A program made the translations under genes and the position numbers. A DNA stretch of 64,000 nt from a virus. The stretch lies in IMG/VR virus record IMGVR_UViG_3300043395_002349, positions 36,090-100,089 of that record. The stretch is one strand, 5' to 3'. Positions 53,682 to 60,528 of this stretch are shown in pieces. The number at the start of each line of letters is the position of its first letter. Within the stretch, counting starts at the first letter, position 1. Below the pieces are notes generated by a model. The model was given only the letters and a program-made list of their open reading frames with translations, was not told the origin of the DNA and did not search any database.

Positions 53682-54370
53682 TATAATAATTTATTTTTTA
53701 TAAATGGTTTTTCAAACCGTTCCCAAATAAAATTTTTTAATGTATCATCTATAATTATTTTGTTATTTTCTGGTCTGTTTTTATTTTTTTTATCTAACGA
53801 TTGTTTTATTTTTTTACCATATTTTGTTTCTAAAAAATTATAAAAAGAGTTTATATTTTTTAAATCAAATTCATATGTACAACGTTCCCCATCTTTCCAA
53901 TAGTTTTCAGGTAAAAACATTGAAATATGACCTACAAATTCTAAATTATCTGTTTTTACTAATTCTTTATAAATTGTTTCCCAATTTTTCCATTTTTCTT
54001 TTGTAACAAATCCTGCAATTAATTTATTTGAAAATTGATAATCAAAATGTTTATATATAAAATTATTATCAATATCCTTATATTCTATAATAGTTTCTAA
54101 ATTATGATTATATTGTGTACCATCAAAAAAATATTGTAAAGCACTCATCCATCTATCAAACCAATTTCTTGTAATACAAATCGTTTCTTTAATTCCAAAT
54201 TCATTGTATAGATGTGATTTTCGTATATGAAAATGTTTATCTTCATTTTCTAATAACAAACTTGCTTTTTTTATTTCTAATTCAGAATTTAATAAATCAT
54301 ACTCGATAGTAGTACTTGCACATCTTGGTACGGAAATCCAAATCAAGTCATTGTTTATCAATAATGCCAT
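53681..54370 (-). CDS. Sulfotransferase-like protein
   Basis: 229 residues. WISVPRCASTTIEY (11-24) is a phosphosulfate loop of the PRCAST type, and CITRNWFDRWMSAL (about 84-97) the 3'-phosphate segment (RNxxDRxxS). Both match membrane-independent sulfotransferase families. The protein is divergent from the other two in the window. Ends IKNKLL; stop and next ATG overlap as TAATG. Confidence 0.82.
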   Translation of the reverse strand: MALLINNDLIWISVPRCASTTIEYDLLNSELEIKKASLLLENEDKHFHIRKSHLYNEFGIKETICITRNWFDRWMSALQYFFDGTQYNHNLETIIEYKDIDNNFIYKHFDYQFSNKLIAGFVTKEKWKNWETIYKELVKTDNLEFVGHISMFLPENYWKDGERCTYEFDLKNINSFYNFLETKYGKKIKQSLDKKNKNRPENNKIIIDDTLKNFIWERFEKPFIKNKLL

Positions 54371-54373
54371 ATA

Positions 54374-54919
54374 CTAATATAAGGATTTTTTTTGAATTTT
54401 CAAAAAAGGCCAACAATTTAATGAATATCTTATACCGTCTGTTATTTCGTTTATTTGGTGTTCTATATTAGAATCAAATATAAAAACACTGCCTATACTT
54501 TTTTCTATTGTATGTTCTATACCATCTATTTTATATACAATATCACCATCTACATAATCATCATTTAATTGAAATATGAATGTTAGTGTTGCACCCAAGT
54601 TCTTTATTGCATGACTATCTGAATGATATTTTAAAAAATCCGTCTTTATATATTTGTTAAATGCAAAATAATCTATTTTTGTGTAAATAGAATTTTTATA
54701 CACATTTAGACCGTTTATAAAATCTAAAATTTTGTTTTCTAAATTTGGGAAATTATTTGGTGGTATAAAAGTTAAATGTCTTTTATTTATTGTATTGTTT
54801 TGTATTGACCCATTTTTACTATACGTTTCCGATTGTTGAAGTTCTAATGAATTTCCAAATAAAATAATTTCCTCACACTCTTTTTGTGTAAGAAAATTTT
54901 TTTTAAATAACGTAAACAT
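54374..54919 (-). CDS. 2-oxoglutarate/Fe(II)-dependent oxygenase (P4H-like)
   Basis: 181 residues. KYHSDSH (H99, D101), IEHQINE (H154) and GIRYSLNCW (R164) give the site; VDGDIVY stands in the GGEL position. The ATG overlaps the stop of the small cysteine-rich protein by 1 nt. C-terminus KKSLY, a variant of the recurrent tail. Confidence 0.85.
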   Translation of the reverse strand: MFTLFKKNFLTQKECEEIILFGNSLELQQSETYSKNGSIQNNTINKRHLTFIPPNNFPNLENKILDFINGLNVYKNSIYTKIDYFAFNKYIKTDFLKYHSDSHAIKNLGATLTFIFQLNDDYVDGDIVYKIDGIEHTIEKSIGSVFIFDSNIEHQINEITDGIRYSLNCWPFLKIQKKSLY

Positions 54920-55221
54920 TATAAAAGTGTTTTAGAACCTTTAGGTTTATCTAATATATCAGTTGCGTTTTCATCTATTTCTTGCCATTTATTTAATTGA
55001 CAAGCATTATATTTACGTGAATATATTTTTTTGTTTAAAGGACAGTTACAATCATTACAATATGAATCATTTTTAAAAAATCTATTAGGTCTAAAATGTT
55101 CACAACCTAAACAAATTTCATATCTTTTTTGTGCTAATTCTAATTGTCCAGGTCGTTTCTTTTCATCATCTGTAAATGAATCATACCAGGACAAAATTAT
55201 TTCCTTAATATCTATACCCAT
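54919..55221 (-). CDS. Small cysteine-rich (zinc-ribbon-like) protein
   Basis: 100 residues. Residues 37-73 hold six cysteines: CLGC, then CNDCNC and a later C before QLNKW. The pattern C-x2-C-x13-C-x2-C-x-C-x13-C suggests a zinc or Fe-S site. Rest of the protein is helical and charged. It ends GSKTLL, so a structurally unrelated protein carries the same tail as the oxygenases. It could be a partner, a metal donor or a substrate of the neighbouring enzymes. Confidence 0.75.
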   Translation of the reverse strand: MGIDIKEIILSWYDSFTDDEKKRPGQLELAQKRYEICLGCEHFRPNRFFKNDSYCNDCNCPLNKKIYSRKYNACQLNKWQEIDENATDILDKPKGSKTLL

Positions 55222-55245
55222 AACTTATTTATTTAACACTAATTA

Positions 55246-55323
55246 TTACGAATTTGCTGTGATAATTAATCCACCAATTTGCGTAAGTATAGTATTCATT
55301 GTATCTTTTTCTGCTGCTGTCAT
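55246..55323 (-). CDS. Possible 25-residue peptide gene
   Basis: A short frame lies in the 120-nt gap between the cysteine-rich protein and the Hint-like protein. It has an ATG after AAAAAATAAAAAA, a good start context for this genome, and ends in TAA. The peptide begins MTAAEKDTMN and ends GGLIITANS, with a double glycine near the middle. It contains no Cys, Pro or Tyr. It may be a real small gene in the modification operon or chance. Confidence 0.35.
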   Translation of the reverse strand: MTAAEKDTMNTILTQIGGLIITANS

Positions 55324-55341
55324 TTTTTTATTTTTTATAGG

Positions 55342-56844
55342 TTATACACAATAATATTGGCAAATATTTACTGGTGAATTTTTACAACATTGTGCCATCG
55401 GGCAACATCCATTTACATATCCAGGTTGATACGGAGGACATTGTTTTGAATAACAAGCAATATTGTGTTCAATAGTTGCATATGATGTATTTGAATCCGA
55501 ACCTGTTTTTGTTAAGAAATAGTGTGTTCTGGAAACTGTTATATACCAACCATTAAAAAATTCTTTACTAGTAGATATACTTGCAATTTCTTTTAATTCA
55601 TATTGTAGTTCACCATTTGTAGTGTCTACCATTATAATTTTATCACCAACTACCATTTCATGTAAATAAATAAATTTAACATTATTATCTTTTAAACTTA
55701 AATAACTTGAAATACCAGTATCATTCCAATCCGAACCATCTGTAAATGTTAAATTAAATCTACTTGTAAATGTAGATACTTTCACTTTTCCCAATACTTC
55801 ATTTGTTGAATAAGTAGAACCACTTACCAATTGTTCAAAGTTAATATTGAAATTTTCTTGCTCATCAATTGGATTTGTAATTTGTCCATTTGTATCAATA
55901 TCAATTGTTTTTAAAACATCACCAACTTCTAATTCTAATGCAGTTTTAAATGTTCCATCTGCCAATTCCACTAAATCATCATCTTCTAATTTTGGTAGGC
56001 CACCGATTTGATTTTTAGAAACAATATATGACCATTTATTATCTGAACTTATTTCAAATGTACTATTATCGTATACAGGAATTACTGGAACTTCCATTTG
56101 TGTAAATTTAGTATATGCACCTACCTTAATTGATTCTAATGATGGGGGATATAATAAATTTATACTTCTAATTACCTGAATATGGTTTTGATAAAGATTG
56201 CTTTCATTAAAATGATATTCCATTAAAAAATAATCTTTATTTACAAAATTTGCTATTACACTATTTAATTCGTCTTGTGAAGATACCTTAAATAATTTTG
56301 GATATACATTTATATCGTAGAAAGGTAAAACCGCTTTTAATATAAAGTTTGGATTGTTACCATTATCAGGTATAGATGTAATATGATTTACAATAGCATT
56401 AGTTTCATCCATATATGCAAATTGTGAACCAAACTCTGTATCTTTAATTAGATTAAGAAATCCTACTTTATTTTTACAATATTCTTCATCAACAATTGCA
56501 GTTGTATCATATGCACTTCTAATAATAAGAACATCTGCAGAATCTTCTACATATGGAACTGTAATTGAATCTTCACCTACTTTATGATTTTCATATGCAA
56601 CACCTATGTTATTTAATTCGGCCTCTAATACGACACCAAATTCTTTATTTAAATTACCAATGTAATGAACTTTGGTAAAAGAGTTGGATTGAATAAATGC
56701 GATAAGTTCTGCTAAATCAAATATATCGTTTTTATTTTCTAATGTAATATCACCATCTATTCCTAATGCGGTATTTATTTCAACCGGTACTAATTGACCG
56801 GCTTTATTATACATAAAATCTGTACCTAAAAGTATTGTTCTCAT
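55342..56844 (-). CDS. Large protein with Hint-like region and 8-cysteine C-terminal tail
   Basis: 500 residues. The first ~260 (LLGTDFMYNKAGQLVPVEIN..., later FILKAVLPFY and FLMEYHF) resemble a protein I recall from T4-like marine phages, loosely ATP-grasp-like; this is uncertain. Residues ~280-460 look like a Hint (intein/hedgehog) fold: LVELADGTFKTALELEVGD, then EMVVGDKIIMV and SRTHYFLT, closing in EHN. No nucleophilic Cys/Ser is seen at the expected block A position, so autoprocessing is doubtful. The last 37 residues hold eight Cys plus several Pro and Tyr (CPPYQPGYVNGCCPMAQCC). Two overlapping TATTTATA copies precede it. Confidence 0.7.
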   Translation of the reverse strand: MRTILLGTDFMYNKAGQLVPVEINTALGIDGDITLENKNDIFDLAELIAFIQSNSFTKVHYIGNLNKEFGVVLEAELNNIGVAYENHKVGEDSITVPYVEDSADVLIIRSAYDTTAIVDEEYCKNKVGFLNLIKDTEFGSQFAYMDETNAIVNHITSIPDNGNNPNFILKAVLPFYDINVYPKLFKVSSQDELNSVIANFVNKDYFLMEYHFNESNLYQNHIQVIRSINLLYPPSLESIKVGAYTKFTQMEVPVIPVYDNSTFEISSDNKWSYIVSKNQIGGLPKLEDDDLVELADGTFKTALELEVGDVLKTIDIDTNGQITNPIDEQENFNINFEQLVSGSTYSTNEVLGKVKVSTFTSRFNLTFTDGSDWNDTGISSYLSLKDNNVKFIYLHEMVVGDKIIMVDTTNGELQYELKEIASISTSKEFFNGWYITVSRTHYFLTKTGSDSNTSYATIEHNIACYSKQCPPYQPGYVNGCCPMAQCCKNSPVNICQYYCV

Positions 56845-56863
56845 AATTTGTTTTGTTTACCTC

Positions 56864-56877
56864 TATAAATATAAATA
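56864..56877 (-). promoter_or_regulatory. Tandem TATTTATA elements upstream of the Hint-like gene
   Basis: Coding strand ATATTTATATTTATAG contains two overlapping copies, 19 and 25 nt from the ATG at 56844. It marks a likely separate transcript start inside the modification island. Confidence 0.45.
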
Positions 56878-56888
56878 TCTTTAATTAT

Positions 56889-57497
56889 TTATAAAATTGT
56901 TTTTGTTCTTTTTTTATAACTTTTTTCTAAATCTAATATACAATAGTTTCCTGCTAATACTATTCTTTCTTTATCTGAACCTAAATTTATTTCAGGTCTA
57001 TGTGGCAAATCAGCCGAAAAAAATATTAAGGAACCTTCCATTGGTTTTATTTTATGTTCTATTTGAGTATCATCTGTTCTAAATAAAATTCTACCCGAAT
57101 TTTCACCTTCACCTAAATTTGTAGGTAGTTGAATGTAAAAAACCCAAGTATATTGGTTTTCTAAATAAAGTTCATCATTTAAAGTATGAATATGATATCC
57201 CGAATGTTTATTTTTTTCATCACTAATATAACACCAATATTTTAAATGATAAGGGGTATTAAATTCATAACCATATATTTCACAAAATTTTTCCCAAATA
57301 ATATTTTTTAATTTTGATAAAGATTCGGTTTGTATTAATATATCAGATTGTATACCTGGTTCCTTTTCTGTGCCTTTTTCAAATGTCCGTTTACTTACAT
57401 CGACATTAAATTTAATTTCTTTAATAAGTTGTTCTTTATTATATTCAATATCTTTAATGATATTAATTTTATATTTTTCTGAAAGTTGTAATTCCAT
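56889..57497 (-). CDS. 2-oxoglutarate/Fe(II)-dependent oxygenase (HxH variant)
   Basis: 202 residues. GYHIHTLND (H102, H104), LPHRPEI (H166) and KERIVLAGN (R178) parallel the protein at 49829; FYIQLP in the core is shared as well. This makes the two a subfamily in which a histidine or later acidic residue may replace the Asp ligand. It ends RTKTIL although the next gene starts 45 nt later, so the tail is kept without start-codon overlap. Confidence 0.72.
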   Translation of the reverse strand: MELQLSEKYKINIIKDIEYNKEQLIKEIKFNVDVSKRTFEKGTEKEPGIQSDILIQTESLSKLKNIIWEKFCEIYGYEFNTPYHLKYWCYISDEKNKHSGYHIHTLNDELYLENQYTWVFYIQLPTNLGEGENSGRILFRTDDTQIEHKIKPMEGSLIFFSADLPHRPEINLGSDKERIVLAGNYCILDLEKSYKKRTKTIL

Positions 57498-58022
57498 TTA
57501 AAATACCTTTTTTTCTTTGGTTAAAAAACATTGTAATGAAATTCTTATATCAGCATTTAAATTTATAGTGGTAACACAATGTTTTGTTCCACCTGTTAAA
57601 AATACGCCTGTGTTTTTATCTGGTTTTATTGCCTTTATTTCATCATCTTCTTCATACATAAAATACCCACCCCAATCACTTTCCCATTTTTCATTTAAAT
57701 AAACTGTAAGTGCTCCTTTATATAAACCATCATTGTGCCATGTAATATAACTTAATTTAGGCCAAAAATGTATTTTTAAACCCGTTACAAAAAATGGTAT
57801 TTGTAATTCTATTTCTTTTTTAAGTAGATTAAATATTTCACTATCTTTATCTGAAAAATCATATATTACAACCGGTGTACTACTATTAATTAAATATTCA
57901 TCCCAAAATGCAGTGCTTGTATATAAATTACTATTTTTGTCCGTTTTGATTTTTTTAATATAATCAATTAGTTTAGTATATGTTTCATCCGAAAAAAATG
58001 AATTAAATTTAGTAACACTCAT
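57498..58022 (-). CDS. 2-oxoglutarate/Fe(II)-dependent oxygenase (P4H-like)
   Basis: 174 residues. TWHNDGL (H96, D98), TKHCVTT (H148) and ADIRISLQCF (R160) give the site; WGGYFMY is the GGEF-like strand. Cys follows the distal histidine. The stop runs into the next ATG (TTTTAAATGG). Ends EKKVF, a weaker form of the tail. Confidence 0.82.
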   Translation of the reverse strand: MSVTKFNSFFSDETYTKLIDYIKKIKTDKNSNLYTSTAFWDEYLINSSTPVVIYDFSDKDSEIFNLLKKEIELQIPFFVTGLKIHFWPKLSYITWHNDGLYKGALTVYLNEKWESDWGGYFMYEEDDEIKAIKPDKNTGVFLTGGTKHCVTTINLNADIRISLQCFLTKEKKVF

Positions 58023-58561
58023 TAAAATAACGTTTTTTTATTTTTTAATTTATCTTTTTTATACATTAAATAAAGTTGAACAACACTTTCATTTTCACCA
58101 CAAACCAATGTATCTCTCCAATGTTCAAATTTATTAGAATCAATAATAACCAACGCATCACCAACTTTTATATCATATCCAATTTGGTTACCATCAATTA
58201 AAAAATATAAAGGCCATTCCTTATTTGTTTTTTGTAAGCATACTGAAATGGTTATGTTTATTGAATCTTTATCTTTATGTTTTTCTAAATGAGAACCATT
58301 TCTATATTCTCTAATATATGCATTAAAATTTTCAATTCGTATTTCTTTATCGTTTATTATATTTTTAACAACAGGTTTTAATTTTTCTACATATTCATCA
58401 AAAAATTTAACTAATCCAAATCCATAAGAATTTGCACCACTATCTACAATTGGAATATCTAAATCAATATTGTATCTATTTCTTTTTTTTTCTTCGTAAA
58501 ATTTATCTAATAATATTTTACATTCATCTACCGAAACTATGTTTTTTATATATGAAACCAT
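58022..58561 (-). CDS. 2-oxoglutarate/Fe(II)-dependent oxygenase, HWR subfamily
   Basis: 179 residues. EKHKDKD (H95, D97) and FEHWRDT (H147) hold iron, but the usual Arg about ten residues after the distal histidine is missing; the region reads GENESVVQLYLMYK. I recall a subfamily with HWR...G...Q-x-FLHY in this place, so co-substrate binding may differ. Ends KNKKTLF and overlaps the next gene's ATG as TAATG. It is the first oxygenase gene of the island in reading order. Confidence 0.7.
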   Translation of the reverse strand: MVSYIKNIVSVDECKILLDKFYEEKKRNRYNIDLDIPIVDSGANSYGFGLVKFFDEYVEKLKPVVKNIINDKEIRIENFNAYIREYRNGSHLEKHKDKDSINITISVCLQKTNKEWPLYFLIDGNQIGYDIKVGDALVIIDSNKFEHWRDTLVCGENESVVQLYLMYKKDKLKNKKTLF

Positions 58562-58572
58562 TTTATATTAAT

Positions 58573-58962
58573 TTAAATCACTTTTGGTTTTCTTTTTGTA
58601 TATTTTCTTTTTGGTTTTGGTAAAGGTGGATTATCAATTGCTAAAATAGCATCTCTAATTGGAATACATTGTTCATAATCCTCTTTATCTACAAAATATT
58701 GTAACATTCTATTTAAAAGATCTTTATATTCACTCTTTGGGATAGTTGCAAATACTTTACTATCGGTAAACTTAATGATAGCAACCTCTTCTAAATTATC
58801 TTTAATTGCTTGAGTAAGGATATCTAAAATCCATGGGTATAACTTATCTCCATTTTGGGATATGTATTGTTTAACTGCCGGTGATGCTGTATCATCGAAA
58901 TAATTTTTCCAATCTGTTTTAGCGTACATATCTGTAATTTTTAATAACTTATTAATATCCAT
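58573..58962 (-). CDS. Unknown protein with basic tail
   Basis: 129 residues, helical, ending in a proline/lysine-rich basic tail (PKPKRKYTKRKPK). The tail suggests nucleic-acid or protein contact. A near-copy of the late element (TATTTATT) lies 6 nt before the ATG. It may be the first gene of the island transcript. Confidence 0.6.
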   Translation of the reverse strand: MDINKLLKITDMYAKTDWKNYFDDTASPAVKQYISQNGDKLYPWILDILTQAIKDNLEEVAIIKFTDSKVFATIPKSEYKDLLNRMLQYFVDKEDYEQCIPIRDAILAIDNPPLPKPKRKYTKRKPKVI

Positions 58963-58976
58963 ATCATTAATAAATA

Positions 58977-59699
58977 TTATCTTTGTACATCTCTTAGATA
59001 ATCATCTAAGTTTGTTACCTTTTGTATTACCGGCTTTACAACATCTGTTGATGCTGGTAGATTTGGTAAAATCACACTTCCGTTATCTAATTGATATTTT
59101 AAATTTTTATAATAACCCATTGAAGGTTCATTGGTTTCTTCAAAAACGTAAAGTATATGTTTTATAATATTATCATCATTTAATATATCACTTCTATTAT
59201 TTTTATAAAATTGATATTCAATATCAGTTACACCAGCTAAACCAAATCTTGTATCTGAACCTTGTGTAATGTTTGCGTTAACCTGAATAATTGATGCTGT
59301 AATTTCTAAATTAGAAGAGGTTACATCTACCGCTACTCCTGTATAAGTTACTGTCGAAGTTTCAATATTAGAACCATATTTACTTTCAATGTACGAAAGT
59401 GTTTTGGATAAATCCATTTCTATTGTAATTAAATCGTTTACAGTATAGTATGGATTATTCTCCTCGTATGCAGTTTTTAACTTATCGAAAATATGTTTAG
59501 GAATATAAGTAGATGTACCTAATTTAATTGCGAAATTAATAGATTCAGATGGGGCGGTAAAAACTTTATATGATTCTTCGGTTGGATTAATTGTTTTTAA
59601 TTCAATAAAATTCTTATCAAATACTCCTTTTAATAGAATAGTTGTTGAATCTTTTGATGAATAAGAACCATAATCGTTTGTTACTTCTCTACTAAACAT
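58977..59699 (-). CDS. Unknown beta-rich protein, possible structural component
   Basis: 240 residues. It has regular beta/Thr/Ser-rich sequence in the middle (TSTVTYTGVAVDVTSSNLEI) and helical flanks. No cysteine and no enzyme motif. It starts 2 nt after the small basic protein gene stops. Composition is similar to tail proteins at 15-30 kb. Confidence 0.5.
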   Translation of the reverse strand: MFSREVTNDYGSYSSKDSTTILLKGVFDKNFIELKTINPTEESYKVFTAPSESINFAIKLGTSTYIPKHIFDKLKTAYEENNPYYTVNDLITIEMDLSKTLSYIESKYGSNIETSTVTYTGVAVDVTSSNLEITASIIQVNANITQGSDTRFGLAGVTDIEYQFYKNNRSDILNDDNIIKHILYVFEETNEPSMGYYKNLKYQLDNGSVILPNLPASTDVVKPVIQKVTNLDDYLRDVQR

Positions 59700-59701
59700 T
59701 T

Positions 59702-59836
59702 TTATAATCTGCCTTGACCACGATAGTTCTTTTCGGTTCTGTCGTGTTTGTTGTAAGATTTTTGTGCCTTACCTTTTTTTCTTTTGCCAAACGAAACCTT
59801 TTGGCTGTCTTTTGCTGACGATTTTGCCTTTGCCAT
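59702..59836 (-). CDS. Small, very basic protein (44 residues)
   Basis: Begins MAKAKSSAKDSQKVSFGKR and contains KKGKAQKSYNKHDR then NYRGQGRL. Lys/Arg make up about a third. It has one of the few good Shine-Dalgarno sequences in the window (AAGGAG, 8 nt before ATG) and a TATTTATT element 18 nt upstream. I have seen similar SFGKR...NKH...RGQGR peptides in other phages but know no function; nucleic-acid or ribosome binding is a guess. Confidence 0.7.
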   Translation of the reverse strand: MAKAKSSAKDSQKVSFGKRKKGKAQKSYNKHDRTEKNYRGQGRL

Positions 59837-59875
59837 AATGTTACTCCTTTTAGGAATAAATATTATGGTTTAAGA

Positions 59876-60064
59876 TTAATCTACTTTTTTTCCGTACTTA
59901 ACTAACTCTTCAAAGTTTGGTGCCAATTGATTAAATTTCATTCCCATAGCCTGAAGAATTAATTTAATATCTTCGATTGTATTTACTTTACTAAAATCAA
60001 ATTCATACCAATCAATTTTAATTTCTGTTGGTTGTTCTACTACGTTTTCTAATTGTTCGCTCAT
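59876..60064 (-). CDS. Small acidic unknown protein
   Basis: 62 residues with an acidic N-terminus and TIEDIKLILQAMGMKF in the middle. It begins 5 nt after the preceding small gene in an A-rich context. No domain recognised. Confidence 0.55.
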   Translation of the reverse strand: MSEQLENVVEQPTEIKIDWYEFDFSKVNTIEDIKLILQAMGMKFNQLAPNFEELVKYGKKVD

Positions 60065-60069
60065 TTTAT

Positions 60070-60279
60070 TTATTTTTTAATTTGAAAATCTTTTCCGTAT
60101 ATATTATTATCCTTCAACCATTGTATTATTTGCAATACTGAACGTGCTTCTATACTACTTTCACTTAATGGTCTTTCTTTATTAATTTCTAATTTATTTT
60201 TCGCGGCAGTTTCAATCTTTTCCAATTCACTTCTTTCTATAATAAGAAACTCTTTATACTGTCCTAATATTTGTTCCAT
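60070..60279 (-). CDS. Small helical unknown protein
   Basis: 69 residues, mainly helical (YKEFLIIERSELEKIETAAK), ending GKDFQIKK. Its leader is unusual: the 49 nt before the ATG contain the C-rich complement of the G-run at 60290-60314, so the mRNA carries a C-rich leader next to the start codon. Confidence 0.55.
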   Translation of the reverse strand: MEQILGQYKEFLIIERSELEKIETAAKNKLEINKERPLSESSIEARSVLQIIQWLKDNNIYGKDFQIKK

Positions 60280-60289
60280 AACTTATTTA

Positions 60290-60314
60290 AGGGGGGAGGG
60301 GCGGAATGAGGGGG
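60290..60314 (+). other. G-rich tract, possible G-quadruplex
   Basis: The plus strand has G6, A, G4, C, GG, AATGA, G6 in 25 nt, in a genome that otherwise almost lacks runs of G or C outside glycine and proline codons. It lies in the 49-nt gap before the gene at 60279. Confidence 0.7.
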
Positions 60315-60328
60315 GTTCGTTGTCGTTG

Positions 60329-60523
60329 TTACGATTTTTTTGAAACCACTTTCTTTTTCTTAGCTTTTATCTTCTTATTCTCTTTTACTTCATATGTAAT
60401 TGGTCGAAAAGATTCCGCGTATAAGAACATATCCGTAAACTCATCACTATATTCGGTAATAAATGTACGTTGTGGTGCGAAAAATTTAGAGAAAAGTTGA
60501 TTTATAGCCTTCATTTTACCCAT
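60329..60523 (-). CDS. Small basic unknown protein
   Basis: 64 residues, starting MGKMKAINQLFSKFF and ending in a lysine-rich tail (KIKAKKKKVVSKK). It could start at the fourth codon. It follows the acidic/basic protein by 5 nt. The tail recalls the basic tails at 60529 and 62685. Confidence 0.55.
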   Translation of the reverse strand: MGKMKAINQLFSKFFAPQRTFITEYSDEFTDMFLYAESFRPITYEVKENKKIKAKKKKVVSKKS

Positions 60524-60528
60524 ATATA

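Noticed and set aside
55342-56844. Calling the Hint-like protein an active intein
   Set aside because: No Cys/Ser at the block A position and the residue after HN is Ile, not Cys/Ser/Thr; protein splicing is unlikely.
6906-56877. Reading TATAAATA on the plus strand as ordinary T4 late promoters
   Set aside because: They would point away from all genes, into antisense DNA. The sense-strand TATTTATA reading is kept instead, without claiming the T4 mechanism.
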